Assembly: GCF_003201815.1 (NCBI RefSeq)
Contig: NZ_QJKB01000001.1
Location: forward strand, 1,054,001 to 1,118,000
Source of the DNA: Undibacterium pigrum
GTDB lineage: Bacteria > Pseudomonadota > Gammaproteobacteria > Burkholderiales > Burkholderiaceae_D
DNA length: 64,000 nt
Direction: 5' to 3'
A program made the translations under genes and the position numbers. Of this stretch, positions 7,152 to 17,263 are shown in pieces (position 1 is the first letter of the stretch; every line of letters starts with the position of its first letter). The notes below the pieces were generated by a model. That model worked only from the letters and a program-made list of their open reading frames with translations, did no database searches and had not been told where the DNA came from.

Positions 7152-8135
7152 TTAGCGCATGCTGGGAGTATTTCCCTTCAACAAGGTAGTTGCAGCACCG
7201 GCACCGACGGAAGCACCAAATTTCTTCAAGACGCGCTCTGGCAAGCCTTCTTTCTGGGTGTAATCAACAATGTTTTCGACCTTGATGACATCTCGCGCCA
7301 CCGAATCCACAGATCCAAAATCATCTGCCAGCCCCATTTGGACAGCCTTGCTGCCTATCCAGAAAAGACCAGAAAACATATCTGGAGTTTCTTTCAAACG
7401 CTGACCGCGGCCAGCACGCACCGTATCAATGAATTGCTGATGAATTTCATTGAGCATGGCTTGAGAAAATGCCTTTTGTTTTTCTGTTTGCGGCGAGAAC
7501 GGGTCCATAAAACCTTTGTTTTCACCTGCAGTCATGAGGCGACGTTCAACACCCAGTTTGTCCATCAAACCGGTAAAGCCGAATCCATCCATAAGTACGC
7601 CTATAGAACCAACAACACTGGCTTTATTGACGAAAATTTTATCTGCTGCAACGGCAATGTAATAACCGCCAGATGCGCAAATTTCATCAACGACGACATA
7701 CAGTTTTTTATCTGGATATTCTTTGCGCAACCTGCCCATTTCATCATTGATCATGCCTGCCTGCACGGGGCTGCCGCCAGGGCTATTGATACGTACGACA
7801 ACGGCAACAGAGCCAGGGTCAGCAAAGGCCCGGTTCAAGGCTGGTATAACAGCGTGGGCGCTGCCAGTGCCTTCAGATTCGATAGTGCCATCAATTTCTA
7901 TCAAGGCAGTGTGATGCCCCAGGTTTTCCATCTCACCGGTTGCATAATCGCTGAAATAGTAAAACGCGAAAATAATGACCGACAACAATGCAAATCTGAA
8001 AAAGATACTCCAGCGTCTGCGCAAGCGTTGCTCACGCAAGGAATCGGTCGCCAGTTTTTCCAGCAGTTGACGTTCCCAGCCAGTTTCTTTTTTATCGATT
8101 TCGCTCACTGGCGAACTCGGAAATTGCTCATTCAT
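7152..8135 (-). CDS. S49 family peptidase, SppA-like
   Basis: A 327-residue inner-membrane serine protease of the signal peptide peptidase A family. It has one transmembrane helix (about residues 45-64) after a cytoplasmic N-terminus. The catalytic Ser is S155 in DEICASGGYYIA, and the general-base Lys is probably K207 in AGENKG. These form the Ser/Lys dyad of SppA, which degrades cleaved signal peptides and some membrane proteins. The length matches the short single-domain form rather than the 600-residue E. coli protein. It starts 15 bases after the Rieske gene stop, at the end of an apparent rluC-HAD-Rieske-S49 operon. Confidence 0.92.
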   Translation of the reverse strand: MNEQFPSSPVSEIDKKETGWERQLLEKLATDSLREQRLRRRWSIFFRFALLSVIIFAFYYFSDYATGEMENLGHHTALIEIDGTIESEGTGSAHAVIPALNRAFADPGSVAVVVRINSPGGSPVQAGMINDEMGRLRKEYPDKKLYVVVDEICASGGYYIAVAADKIFVNKASVVGSIGVLMDGFGFTGLMDKLGVERRLMTAGENKGFMDPFSPQTEKQKAFSQAMLNEIHQQFIDTVRAGRGQRLKETPDMFSGLFWIGSKAVQMGLADDFGSVDSVARDVIKVENIVDYTQKEGLPERVLKKFGASVGAGAATTLLKGNTPSMR

Positions 8136-8150
8136 AATTTTTTCCAGAAA

Positions 8151-8516
8151 TCAGGCAATGACAGCTTGTATGTAATCATCGGGATGCCAGTAAATTTGCC
8201 CGTCTTCTTCACTGACATTAATTTTTCGCAGACGACCGCCACGGCAAGGACCACCCGTGCAATAGCCAGTATCTGGCTGGTAAATTGCGCCATGGGTGGC
8301 GCACATGATGTAAAGACCGCTGGACTCCAGGAATTCACCCGGGTTCCAGTCCAGCTCTACGGGGACATGGGCGCAGCGGTTCAAATAACCATGGACTGCA
8401 CCGTCATAGCGAATGACAAAGCCTACGGCATCATCACTGCCAGCGGTAACAGGAAAGCGCACGCCCTTGCCGCCTTCTATCAAATCATCTGATTTACATA
8501 CTGAAATTGCCGTCAT
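8151..8516 (-). CDS. Rieske [2Fe-2S] domain protein
   Basis: A 121-residue soluble protein with a complete Rieske cluster site: C48-x-H50 in NRCAHVPVEL and C72-x2-H75 in MCATHGAIY. The two Cys and two His bind a [2Fe-2S] cluster. It has no oxygenase catalytic domain or signal peptide, so it is probably a small cytoplasmic ferredoxin-like electron carrier or redox sensor. The gene sits between a HAD phosphatase and sppA on the same strand with gaps of 15-26 bases. The electron partner is not evident from the sequence. Confidence 0.9.
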   Translation of the reverse strand: MTAISVCKSDDLIEGGKGVRFPVTAGSDDAVGFVIRYDGAVHGYLNRCAHVPVELDWNPGEFLESSGLYIMCATHGAIYQPDTGYCTGGPCRGGRLRKINVSEEDGQIYWHPDDYIQAVIA

Positions 8517-8542
8517 CTCTACCTCTAATCTACCTCTATGGT

Positions 8543-9202
8543 TCAGGCGTTTTCACGCAGCCACTCATGCAGTTGTGCTACATCCTTTGCAGAAAACAGG
8601 GGTTGCATGTTTTGCAAAGCCAACACATCATGTGCACCATACTCAACCGCAATTGCGGCGGCACCTGCATTATTGGCCATCTGCAAGTCATGGGTGGTGT
8701 CACCTATCATGACAGTGCGGCGCATATCCTGCCCCAGCTCACGCGTCAATTCTTGCAACATGGCAGGGTGAGGCTTGGAAAATGTCTCGTCGGAACAACG
8801 GGTTGCATCGAACACTGAGGTCAGCCTGGCAGTATGCAAAGCGCGGCTCAGGCCTACCCGGCTAGCACCTGTAGCCACTGCGAGGAAGTAACCCTCTTGC
8901 GCCAGCTCGGCCAACATTTCCCTTACACCGTTAAACAGGGGCAACTCATGGTCCCTGGTCAGGAAGTGATGACGGAAGCGGTCAACTACCTTGGGATACA
9001 GCTTGGGGTCTATGCCCGGCATGGCCACCTGAATCGCTTCGGGCAAGGCCAAACCGATGACATACGAAGCGATATCTTCTTTGGGGACCGGCAAACCAAG
9101 GTCTTTCGCTGCGGACTGTATGCATTTGACGATGGCAGCAGTGCTGTCCATCAAGGTACCATCCCAGTCAAATACAATTAAATCGAATTGCTTTTTTGCC
9201 AT
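8543..9202 (-). CDS. HAD-IA family hydrolase, phosphoglycolate-phosphatase-like
   Basis: A 219-residue HAD hydrolase. Motif I is FDWDGTLMDS (nucleophile D12, acid D14), motif II is AVATGASR, motif III includes the Lys of SKPHPAM, and motif IV is MIGDTTHD. An alpha-helical cap lies between motifs I and II, as in Gph and related phosphatases. Substrates in this subfamily vary (phosphoglycolate, pyrophosphate, sugar phosphates), so no specific gene name is given. It lies about 100 bases downstream of rluC, a neighbourhood usual for Burkholderiales, and may act as a housekeeping metabolite-repair phosphatase. Confidence 0.87.
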   Translation of the reverse strand: MAKKQFDLIVFDWDGTLMDSTAAIVKCIQSAAKDLGLPVPKEDIASYVIGLALPEAIQVAMPGIDPKLYPKVVDRFRHHFLTRDHELPLFNGVREMLAELAQEGYFLAVATGASRVGLSRALHTARLTSVFDATRCSDETFSKPHPAMLQELTRELGQDMRRTVMIGDTTHDLQMANNAGAAAIAVEYGAHDVLALQNMQPLFSAKDVAQLHEWLRENA

Positions 9203-9303
9203 ATATTCATTAAACGCACATACATCAGCATGTGCGACATGTTTCTCATCAATAACGGCATCATACCATTACTAAACCATTAAGACTTTTCCTGACCAGA
9301 CCA

Positions 9304-10311
9304 CTAAGCCAGGCTTTTCAGGAAATCTTCACATTCTTTAGGCAAGGCCGCATTCACCGTCACGGTCTTGCCTGTTTCTGGATGAACAAAGCTGATCTGG
9401 TGCGCATGCAGGAACATGCGTTTCAGTGCACCGCGATCTTCTGTCGCCTTCAGCAAAGCACGGTTCAGAGAAAAATCGCCATATTTGTCATCGCCAGCAA
9501 TTGCAAAGCCACTGGCCGAGAGATGCACACGGATTTGATGGGTACGACCGGTTTTCAACTCCGCTTCGAGCAGTGCAAAGTCATGATATTTTTTCTGCAA
9601 GGTAAATACCGTATGCGAAGCCATGCCGTCGGCCTGTACCCGTACGCGGCGCTCACCTTCAGCCGTTGTGTATTTATGCAGGGCCAGCTTGACATGCTGA
9701 CGGGCATTTTTCCAGTCGCCATGCACCAGTGTCAGGTAACGTTTGTCCGTGACACCATCACGCATTTGTTCATGGAGATTTGTCAATGCACTGCGCTTTT
9801 TTGCCAATAAGAGTATCCCGGAAGTTTCCCGGTCCAGCCTGTGCACCAGTTCCAGGAACTTGGCATCCGGCCGGGATGCGCGCAATTGCTCGATGACGCC
9901 ATAACTGATACCGGAGCCGCCATGCACTGCCACGCCGGCCGGTTTGTTAATTATCAATAAATGATTATCTTCAAACAGAATGGGAAATTCATGCTTGGGT
10001 GCAGTCTGTTCTGTGGGTTCTGCCATGCGTATCGGCGGGATACGCACAACATCGCCCTCCACCAGGCGATACAACTGGTCTATGCGCCCTTTGTTGACTC
10101 GCACTTCACCAGAGCGTAACACCCGGTAAACGTGACTTTTTGGTACGCCTTTACAGATGCGCAGCAAAAAATTATCGATGCGCTGCCCAGCCTCTTCTTC
10201 CGAGATTGTAAGCATCTGAACTTTGGGTTGTGAGGCCGAAGGCTGCTGAGGGGAAGTCTTTTCCATCTGAATTTGATGTGCTCCCCTATTAATTGTCGCT
10301 AAGTCCTTCAT
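9304..10311 (-). CDS. rluC: 23S rRNA pseudouridine synthase RluC
   Basis: A 335-residue RluA-family enzyme. The N-terminal S4 RNA-binding domain spans about residues 40-100 (GQRIDNFLLR, then SGEVRVNKGRI). The catalytic domain carries HRLDRETSGI with catalytic Asp160, followed by KRYLTLVHG and GRTHQIRVH. RluC makes pseudouridines 955, 2504 and 2580 in E. coli 23S rRNA; that specificity is transferred here by similarity. The gene is divergent from rne across a long leader, as in E. coli, which supports the name. About 35 low-complexity residues precede the S4 domain, and a later Met (residue 16 or 33) could be the true start. Confidence 0.92.
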   Translation of the reverse strand: MKDLATINRGAHQIQMEKTSPQQPSASQPKVQMLTISEEEAGQRIDNFLLRICKGVPKSHVYRVLRSGEVRVNKGRIDQLYRLVEGDVVRIPPIRMAEPTEQTAPKHEFPILFEDNHLLIINKPAGVAVHGGSGISYGVIEQLRASRPDAKFLELVHRLDRETSGILLLAKKRSALTNLHEQMRDGVTDKRYLTLVHGDWKNARQHVKLALHKYTTAEGERRVRVQADGMASHTVFTLQKKYHDFALLEAELKTGRTHQIRVHLSASGFAIAGDDKYGDFSLNRALLKATEDRGALKRMFLHAHQISFVHPETGKTVTVNAALPKECEDFLKSLA

Positions 10312-10939
10312 TTTGAATATATAATCATTTTCGCTTCAGCATTTTGCGCTTTAGCAGTGTAAGAGGAATAAACGCCTATTTTACACAGGGGCATGTCCAT
10401 AAGCCTCGCCTGTTTGCAAATTTGATGGAAAAGATGTGTATGCAGCGTCATTTGCAGGTCAAGGTAGCAGCCAATTGTTGTTATCGGGCGTAGACAAATG
10501 AAGTTGGATCAGAGAGTTTGAATTGTAAGGATATTAGTCTGGCAAGAGGCGCGGGTTTAAATATGAACCAGCGAGCTTGCCGGTTGATGGTTGAAGTAAC
10601 AGGGTCGATTCCGCCAGACACAACACAATAAGATGGTCTGGCACCAAAGTTGCGCATCGCCTGGCGTTGTACTTGCTTGTTCAATCAATAAGCAGGTCAG
10701 ACAACGCGGGGGACATGTGCACTCGAACTTTTTTACCTTGACCGTCCGCGCCCAACGCAAAACAGATGGCCGTTTTACCAACTCTACCTGGCTTTTTATG
10801 CCATATAGACTTCGCCCTGCTTTGCCTCAGGCATTTCCCTCCCCCTCAAACACTCCGCTCCCGCATACATCCCGTATCAGCACAGTTGCCTCTTTGAAAG
10901 AAGGCAACACAAGATGACCACCAGGTCACGGAGTAAAAC
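10312..10939 (+). promoter_or_regulatory. rluC-rne divergent region and structured rne 5' leader
   Basis: A 628-base region without a convincing gene. It holds a long hairpin (10664-10707): GCGTTGT plus ACTTGCTT pairs with AAGCAGGT and ACAACGC, interrupted by a 3-base bulge. It also has GTCTGGC at 10537-10543 and 10636-10642, both able to pair with the single GCCAGAC at 10613-10619. A small TGACC/GGTCA hairpin lies just before the ribosome site of rne. In E. coli the rne leader is long and its hairpins are targets of RNase E autoregulation; a similar role here is inferred. Confidence 0.6.
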
Positions 10940-13939
10940 ATGAAACGTATGCTGTTCAACGCGACGCAGCAAGAAGAGTTGCGCGTTGCCATTGTCAATG
11001 GGCAAAAGCTGATTGACATTGATATCGAGACTGCCGGTCGCGAACTGCGCAAGTCCAATATCTACAAAGGCGTGATCACTCGTATCGAGCCTTCCCTTGA
11101 AGCCTGTTTCGTCAACTACGGCGAAGAACGTCACGGTTTCCTCCCCTTCAAAGAAGTTGCACGCACCTATTTCAAAGAAGGTGTGGACGTACGCAATGCT
11201 TCCATCAAAGAAGCGCTGCGCGAAGGCCAGGAAATCATGGTCCAGGTAGAAAAAGAAGAACGTGGCAACAAGGGCGCTGCCCTGACCTCGTTCATTTCCC
11301 TGGCCGGCCGCTATTTGGTCTTGATGCCTAACAATCCGCGTGGTGGTGGTGTTTCCCGCCGTGTTGAAGGTGAAGACCGTCAGGAATTGCGCGAAACCAT
11401 GGACAAACTGGACTTGCCTAGCGGCATGTCTGTGATTGCCCGCACTGCTGGCATAGGCCGCAATGTTGATGAATTGCAATGGGATTTAAACTACCTGATG
11501 CAACTCTGGCGTGCAATTGAAGGCGCTGGCAAGTCCTCCCCGGGTGCCTTCCTGATTTATCAAGAGTCTTCCCTGGTGATCCGCGCCATCCGCGACTATT
11601 TCCAGCCTGACATTGGTGAAATCCTCATCGATACCGATGAAATCTACGAACAGGCTCAACAGTTCATGAGCCACGTGATGCCAGACATGGTGCATCGCGT
11701 TAAACGTTACAGTGATGATGTACCGCTGTTCTCACGTTTCCAGATCGAACACCAGATCGAAACAGCCTATTCCCGTACAGTACCCCTGCCATCTGGCGGC
11801 GCGATCGTTATCGATCATACTGAAGCCCTGGTATCTGTAGACGTCAACTCTGCCCGCTCCACCCGTGGTGGCGATATCGAAACGACGGCCTTCAATACCA
11901 ACCTGGAAGCCGCTGAAGAAGTTGCCCGTCAATTGCGCTTGCGTGACCTGGGTGGTTTGATCGTGATCGATTTTATCGACATGGAAAACGCCAAGAACCA
12001 GCGCGAAGTTGAAACCCGCCTCAAAGATGCACTGCGCTATGACCGTGCACGTGTACAAATGGGCAAGATTTCCCGCTTCGGCCTGATGGAATTATCCCGT
12101 CAGCGCCTGCGCCCTTCGCTGTCCGAAGGCAGCCATGTGACTTGCCCACGTTGCAACGGCACTGGCCATATCCGCGATACTGAATCTTCTGCCCTGCAAG
12201 TCCTGCGCATTATCCAGGAAGAGGCCATGAAGGAAAACTCAGCAGCGATCCACGTCCAGGTACCTGTCGACGTTGCCGCTTTCCTGCTGAATGAAAAACG
12301 TGGCGAGATCCTGAAGATAGAAACGCGTCACCGCGTCACTGTCATCCTGATCCCGAACAAACATCTGGAAACCCCACATTACAAACTGGATCGTCTGAAA
12401 ACAGATGATCCGCGCCTCGAAGACCACCACGCCAGTTACGCCATGGCTGAGCAGGCTGACACCGACATTGGCTATAGCAAACGTCAGAAAGAAGACGTCA
12501 AGCCACGCCAGGAAGCCATGGTCAAGAGCATCACGCCTGAGACAGCACCTATCGTTGAACGCAAGGAAGTCGTTCCAGTGGTCGTTGCACCAGTTGCAGC
12601 CCCGGCAGAACCTGGCTTTTTCGGCAAGCTGTTTGGTTTCTTGTTTGGCAAGTCTGAACCAGCCAAGGTAGAAGCACCGAAACCAGCAGAAGAAAAAGCT
12701 GGCGAGCGCGACCGCAGCGCCCGTGGCCCCCGCAATGGAAACGGCAGTGGCAATGGCCAGCGCAACCGCAATCGCCGCAACCGTGACCGTGATGAGCGCG
12801 AAGACCGTCCGGCGAAGGCAGATAAGGCAGAAAAAGCTGAAAAGCCAGAGCAGGAAACAGCCAAGCCGGTAGCCGCGGAAAATCCACGTCCACCAAAAGC
12901 ACCCAAGCCACCACGTGAAGAACGTGAATCCCAGGAAACCCGCCGCGAACGCCAACAGCGTCAACGCGACGAGCGCAAGGAAAACCAGGCTCAGGAAAGC
13001 AAGGAAGAACCCATCCACAAGCACGCAGATCCAGTGCCTGTCGATGTCATGCCAGCAACACCACAACTGGAAGCACTGGAATCCGGTGCAGAAAACGACA
13101 ATAGCGAGCAAGGCGAAGAGCGCCGTCGCCGTCGCCGTCGTGGCGGCCGTAACCGTAATCGCCGCGACCGCGATGGTAACGAGCAAGTCAATGAGCAAGG
13201 TGAATTGCCAATTGACGGTAGCGAGGCGGTTAATGCTGATGCAAGCAGCAATGATGCACCTGCACATGCACAAGCAAGTACTGCAATAGCTGCAGCTCCT
13301 GAAACGACTAACACGGCCAATACCGTGGCCGAAGTCAGTCAGCCTGTGACTTTTGCAGCACCTGACGCAGTTGCAGCGTCTGAGGCTGCGCCAGTAGTCG
13401 CAAGCCCTGTCGTCACTGCTCCTGAAGCAGTTGTAGAGACAATTGCTGCGCCTGTCGTGGTTGCCGCTGCTCCACAAGAAGTTATCAGCGCTCCAGTCGC
13501 TATTGAAGCGCCTGCTGTAGCAACTGAAACGGCGCCAGTGGCTGCTGAAGTCGTAGCACCTGTAGCAGCGCCTGCCGTCGTTGAAACTGCTGCCGCACCT
13601 GCTCCTGAAGTGATTGTTTCTGCTCCTGCAGAAGTGGTAACTCAGGCTGCTGCTGTTGAAGTGACGCCAGTCGTTGCAACTCCAGTACCTGCAACTCCTG
13701 CGCCAACAGTCAGCGCTCCTGCAGCAACACCGCAGGATGCCACCATGCCTTTGGAAACCTTGCATAGCATGCTGAAAGAAGCTGGACTGGAATTGGCCAG
13801 CACCGACCCTGTCAAGCTGCAAGCCGCCAAAGCGGATGCAGAAAAACTGGTAGCACCGGCACGTGTTCCACGCGAACGCAAACCAGTACCAGTGACAGCT
13901 GATGAACCATTAGTCATGGTGGAAACACGTCGTCCATGA
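10940..13939 (+). CDS. rne: Ribonuclease E
   Basis: A 999-residue endoribonuclease central to mRNA decay and rRNA/tRNA processing. The N-terminal catalytic half (about 1-510) shows the S1 domain ([20 protein letters not shown]), catalytic Asp301 in [14 protein letters not shown], Asp344 in [10 protein letters not shown], and the Zn-link CPRC (402-405) that joins dimers. The C-terminal half is low complexity. A short hydrophobic helix ([12 protein letters not shown]) is a probable membrane anchor, two Arg-rich blocks probably bind RNA, and a long Ala/Pro/Val repeat region precedes a conserved-looking tail. Such a disordered scaffold usually recruits degradosome partners. The start follows GGAG at suitable spacing. 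Confidence 0.97.
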   Translation: MKRMLFNATQQEELRVAIVNGQKLIDIDIETAGRELRKSNIYKGVITRIEPSLEACFVNYGEERHGFLPFKEVARTYFKEGVDVRNASIKEALREGQEIMVQVEKEERGNKGAALTSFISLAGRYLVLMPNNPRGGGVSRRVEGEDRQELRETMDKLDLPSGMSVIARTAGIGRNVDELQWDLNYLMQLWRAIEGAGKSSPGAFLIYQESSLVIRAIRDYFQPDIGEILIDTDEIYEQAQQFMSHVMPDMVHRVKRYSDDVPLFSRFQIEHQIETAYSRTVPLPSGGAIVIDHTEALVSVDVNSARSTRGGDIETTAFNTNLEAAEEVARQLRLRDLGGLIVIDFIDMENAKNQREVETRLKDALRYDRARVQMGKISRFGLMELSRQRLRPSLSEGSHVTCPRCNGTGHIRDTESSALQVLRIIQEEAMKENSAAIHVQVPVDVAAFLLNEKRGEILKIETRHRVTVILIPNKHLETPHYKLDRLKTDDPRLEDHHASYAMAEQADTDIGYSKRQKEDVKPRQEAMVKSITPETAPIVERKEVVPVVVAPVAAPAEPGFFGKLFGFLFGKSEPAKVEAPKPAEEKAGERDRSARGPRNGNGSGNGQRNRNRRNRDRDEREDRPAKADKAEKAEKPEQETAKPVAAENPRPPKAPKPPREERESQETRRERQQRQRDERKENQAQESKEEPIHKHADPVPVDVMPATPQLEALESGAENDNSEQGEERRRRRRRGGRNRNRRDRDGNEQVNEQGELPIDGSEAVNADASSNDAPAHAQASTAIAAAPETTNTANTVAEVSQPVTFAAPDAVAASEAAPVVASPVVTAPEAVVETIAAPVVVAAAPQEVISAPVAIEAPAVATETAPVAAEVVAPVAAPAVVETAAAPAPEVIVSAPAEVVTQAAAVEVTPVVATPVPATPAPTVSAPAATPQDATMPLETLHSMLKEAGLELASTDPVKLQAAKADAEKLVAPARVPRERKPVPVTADEPLVMVETRRP

Positions 13940-13986
13940 TGGTGATGAACGGCCTGTAGACAGTCTTCTATGCGGGCTTTAGAAAA

Positions 13987-14018
13987 AACCGGCTTTCGTC
14001 ATGATTGCCGGTTTTTTT
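13987..14018 (+). terminator. rne terminator
   Basis: The stem AACCGGC pairs with GCCGGTT around a 13-base loop and is followed by a run of T residues. It lies about 47 bases past the rne stop, with an A-run on the left side. Confidence 0.85.
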
Positions 14019-14090
14019 GTTTCTCATCTGGCAAACAGAGATATGCTGTCGAAACATCCTTAACGAAACTTTAGAAAGCCTGCCTTGCGT

Positions 14091-15392
14091 ATGCATGAGA
14101 TAAGCTTGAGAGCAGCATTTCTTTACTGGCTCAAACTGGGCTTTATCAGCTTTGGAGGTCCCGCAGGGCAAATTGCGCTGATGCATACAGAACTGGTAGA
14201 AAAACGTCGCTGGATATCTGAGGCACGCTTCTTACACGCGCTGAATTACTGCATGCTTTTACCTGGGCCTGAAGCGACGCAACTCGCCATTTATATAGGC
14301 TGGCTCATGCACAAAACCAGAGGCGGCATCATGGCGGGTTTGTTATTTGTTTTGCCCGGGCTTCTGATTTTGATCTTGCTGTCCTGGATTTACATGGCTT
14401 TTGGCGACAATACTGTGATCAAGGCACTCATGAGTGGCATCAAGCCGGCAGTGGTGGCCATCGTGCTGGCTGCAGCCTGGCGCATCGCAAAACGCACCTT
14501 AAAAACAGGTGTGCTGATTGCTGTAGCAGTTGCTGCCTTTGTTGCCATTGCATGGCTGCACCTCCCTTTCCCCCTGCTTATCATCGCTGCCGCCTGCACA
14601 GGCTTAGTCTTTCGCAAATCCTGCACCACGACAAAATCTGCCCACCAACAAACCACACGTCAACATTTGCCCGCGATTATTAACGACGACACACCCACGC
14701 CAGAACATGCGCGCTTTTCCTGGCTAAAAGTACTTATCACCTCAAGCGTGGGTATCTTGCTGGCAATTACCGTGTGGCTATTACTTGCACTCAGTTTTGG
14801 TCTGCCTCACCCGTTAACTGATATGGCCAGCTTTTTCACCAAGGCAGCCTTACTCAGTTTTGGCGGTGCATATGCGGTGCTGCCATATATGATGCAAGCA
14901 GCAGTGGAGCAATACCACTGGTTAAACACCGCGCAAATGATGGACGGTCTGGCACTGGGCGAAACCACACCCGGCCCATTAATCATGATCGTTGCTTTTG
15001 TTGGTTTCATTGGCGGCTGGAGCCGTGCCTTTTTAGGAGCAGATCACTTATTGCTGGCAGCAAGCCTAGGGGCCAGCGTTGCCTGTTTTTTTACTTTTTT
15101 GCCTTCATTTGTTTTCATTCTGGCAGGTGGCCCCTTAGTTGAATCCAGTAGGGACAATTTGCATTTGAATGCACCTCTGAATGCCATTTCAGCGGCTGTA
15201 GTTGGCGTCATCGTCAGTCTGGCATGCTTGTTTGCCAGTCATGTCTTTTTTAAAGATGCGGCAACTTTAGATATTCAGGCCATCTTGCTCACAATCCTGG
15301 CCAGCATCGCTGTTTTCAAGTTCAAGCTCTCTACTGCCAAGCTGCTGGCAATCTGCTCCCTTGCTGGCTATATGCTGTCACTATTAACTTAA
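14091..15392 (+). CDS. Chromate transporter, ChrA family (two CHR domains)
   Basis: A 433-residue inner-membrane protein of about ten to twelve helices. It has two copies of the CHR domain: the first has FISFGGPAGQIALMH near residue 20, and the second has LLSFGGAYAVLPYM near residue 260. This is the long-chain ChrA form, which exports chromate by a proton antiport mechanism. Many homologues in environmental bacteria have no proven substrate, so chromate export is not certain. It stands alone on the plus strand between the rne terminator and the molybdenum cofactor genes. The ATG is preferred over a TTG two codons upstream. Confidence 0.87.
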   Translation: MHEISLRAAFLYWLKLGFISFGGPAGQIALMHTELVEKRRWISEARFLHALNYCMLLPGPEATQLAIYIGWLMHKTRGGIMAGLLFVLPGLLILILLSWIYMAFGDNTVIKALMSGIKPAVVAIVLAAAWRIAKRTLKTGVLIAVAVAAFVAIAWLHLPFPLLIIAAACTGLVFRKSCTTTKSAHQQTTRQHLPAIINDDTPTPEHARFSWLKVLITSSVGILLAITVWLLLALSFGLPHPLTDMASFFTKAALLSFGGAYAVLPYMMQAAVEQYHWLNTAQMMDGLALGETTPGPLIMIVAFVGFIGGWSRAFLGADHLLLAASLGASVACFFTFLPSFVFILAGGPLVESSRDNLHLNAPLNAISAAVVGVIVSLACLFASHVFFKDAATLDIQAILLTILASIAVFKFKLSTAKLLAICSLAGYMLSLLT

Positions 15393-15476
15393 ATTCAATA
15401 AAAGTCTATGCAATCGCATGAAATTTCAAGTCGTGCTATTGTTCATCATTAAGCTCAAAAATTACCCACCCCAGCT

Positions 15477-16595
15477 ATGACGGAAAAATTTATTCCGCTA
15501 TCAGAATTAAAACGATTTCGTCCTGCATTGTCTGTTCCAGATGTATTGAAAACACCCGATGGTCAATTGCAGGATGTCTTGTCACGTCCGCTGCATGACT
15601 TGCGCATATCGGTAACTGACCGTTGCAACTTTCGCTGCGTGTACTGCATGCCCAAAGAGGTTTTTGATAAAGACTATCAATACCTGCCGCATAAGTCCCT
15701 GCTCAGCTTTGAAGAAATCACGCGTATTGCCAGCATATTCGTGGCGCATGGCGTCAGAAAAATACGCCTGACTGGTGGGGAACCACTGTTACGCAAACAT
15801 CTGGAACGCCTGATAGAAATGCTGGCCAAGCTCAGAACTGTCGATGGCAAACCGCTGGACCTGACATTAACCACAAATGGCTCACTGCTGGCCCGCAAGG
15901 CACAGAGCCTGAAAGATGCAGGCCTGACCCGCGTCACAGTCTCACTGGATGCATTGGACGATGCGATTTTCAAGCGCATGAATGATGTCGATTTTTCTGT
16001 CAATGAAGTGCTGGAAGGCATAGCTGCGGCTGAGGCCGCCGGACTGGGACCTGTGAAGGTGAACATGGTCGTCAAAGCTGGTTTGAACGATCATGAAATC
16101 ATACCCATGACCCGTTATTTCAAAGGCAAACCACATATACTCAGATTTATAGAATATATGGACGTAGGCGCTTCGAATGGCTGGAAACTGGATGAAGTCA
16201 TCCCGTCATCACAAGTGGTGCAACGCATACAGGATGCAGGCATGCCGCTAATTGCTCTGGATGCCAATTACACGGGAGAAACCGCAGCACGCTGGCAGCA
16301 TGCAGACGGCAGCGGCGAACTGGGGTTTATCTCCAGCGTTACCCAGACTTTTTGCCATGACTGCAGCAGAGCCAGACTGTCAACAGAAGGGAAACTTTAC
16401 ACCTGCCTGTTTGCCAGCCGCGGCCATGATTTACGCGCCCTGATACGTGACACAGAACTACATTCAGACCTGGCAATTGCCAATGTCATCGCCCAAATCT
16501 GGCAGCATCGTGACGACCGCTATTCTGAAATGCGCAGCCAGAACACACCGGGCCAGCAGCAAAAGAAGATTGAAATGTCTTACATTGGCGGCTGA
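15477..16595 (+). CDS. moaA: GTP 3',8-cyclase MoaA
   Basis: A 372-residue radical SAM enzyme that starts molybdopterin synthesis by converting GTP to 3',8-cyclo-GTP. The N-terminal cluster site is C50-x3-C54-x2-C57 (RCNFRCVYC). The SAM-binding GGEPL is near residue 102. The C-terminal second cluster uses C293, C296 and about C310 ([16 protein letters not shown]). The chain ends in the GG dipeptide that the enzyme needs for activity. It is slightly longer at the N-terminus (about 35 extra residues) than E. coli MoaA. It is the first gene of a moaA-mobA-moeA cluster. Confidence 0.96.
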   Translation: MTEKFIPLSELKRFRPALSVPDVLKTPDGQLQDVLSRPLHDLRISVTDRCNFRCVYCMPKEVFDKDYQYLPHKSLLSFEEITRIASIFVAHGVRKIRLTGGEPLLRKHLERLIEMLAKLRTVDGKPLDLTLTTNGSLLARKAQSLKDAGLTRVTVSLDALDDAIFKRMNDVDFSVNEVLEGIAAAEAAGLGPVKVNMVVKAGLNDHEIIPMTRYFKGKPHILRFIEYMDVGASNGWKLDEVIPSSQVVQRIQDAGMPLIALDANYTGETAARWQHADGSGELGFISSVTQTFCHDCSRARLSTEGKLYTCLFASRGHDLRALIRDTELHSDLAIANVIAQIWQHRDDRYSEMRSQNTPGQQQKKIEMSYIGG

Positions 16596-16638
16596 TGACA
16601 GTATCATAAGCACTTTAGGTATCAGCAAGTCAATTTCC

Positions 16639-17262
16639 GTGTCTATTTCCAGCTCAGCCCCAGACAAATCCCTCATCACTGGCCTGCTACTCGCAGGTGG
16701 TCGGGGTACACGCATGGGCGAAACTGATAAGGGCTTGCAGTCACTACATGGTGAAGCCTTGGCTTTGCATGTCTTGCAAAGACTGACAGCACAAACAGCC
16801 ACTGTCATGATCAGCGCCAACCAGAACATTGATGTGTACAAAGAATTTGGCTTTCCAGTATGGCCAGATCACATGCAAGGTTTTGCCGGTCCTTTGGCAG
16901 GCATACAAACCGGCTTGCTGCATTGCCAGACCCCTTACCTGCTTTGTGTACCCTGCGACTCACCATTTTTGCCACCTGATCTGGCCGAGCGACTATTGTC
17001 TGCACTTATGCAACGCGATGCAGACCTCGCAGTCGCAGTGACACTGGAAAAGCGGGACGGCATACAACAAAAACAAAACCACCCGGTATTTGCCCTGATG
17101 AAAACCAGCGTGCTGGCGGGACTGACGACTTATCTGGAAGATGGTGGACGCAAAATGCAGGCATGGCATGCAAGCCTGCAAACTTGCGAAGTCATGTTTT
17201 CGGACAATACTGCGTTTCGGAATATCAATACACTGGAAGAATTGCGCAAAATAGAAAACTGA
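16639..17262 (+). CDS. mobA: Molybdenum cofactor guanylyltransferase MobA
   Basis: A protein of about 207 residues that links GMP to molybdopterin to form the guanine dinucleotide cofactor. It has the nucleotidyltransferase loop LLLAGGRGTRMGETDKGL near the N-terminus and the PCDSPFLPPDLAERLL segment with its metal-binding Asp. The start is uncertain. A GTG giving MSISSSAPDKS fits the usual length (E. coli 194 residues). The frame is open further upstream through the end of moaA, and a TTG overlapping the moaA stop is another option. It ends one base before the moeA ATG, so translational coupling is likely. Confidence 0.9.
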   Translation: MSISSSAPDKSLITGLLLAGGRGTRMGETDKGLQSLHGEALALHVLQRLTAQTATVMISANQNIDVYKEFGFPVWPDHMQGFAGPLAGIQTGLLHCQTPYLLCVPCDSPFLPPDLAERLLSALMQRDADLAVAVTLEKRDGIQQKQNHPVFALMKTSVLAGLTTYLEDGGRKMQAWHASLQTCEVMFSDNTAFRNINTLEELRKIEN

Positions 17263-17263
17263 T

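Noticed and set aside
7338-8492. Long open frame of about 384 residues on the plus strand over sppA and the Rieske gene
   Set aside because: It lies opposite two genes with intact catalytic motifs and itself shows no domain, signal peptide or codon pattern of a real protein.
10537-10619. Possible tRNA with GTCTGGC/GCCAGAC acceptor-like ends and GGGTCGATTCC between
   Set aside because: The ends pair and the spacing is near that of a long-arm tRNA, but no D arm or anticodon arm can be drawn. The pairing is better explained as leader structure.
12239-13822. Long open frame of about 527 residues on the minus strand inside rne
   Set aside because: It is antisense to the low-complexity C-terminal part of rne, whose biased codons leave few stops in the opposite frame. 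The protein is a Cys/Arg/Phe-rich artefact with no motifs or ribosome site.
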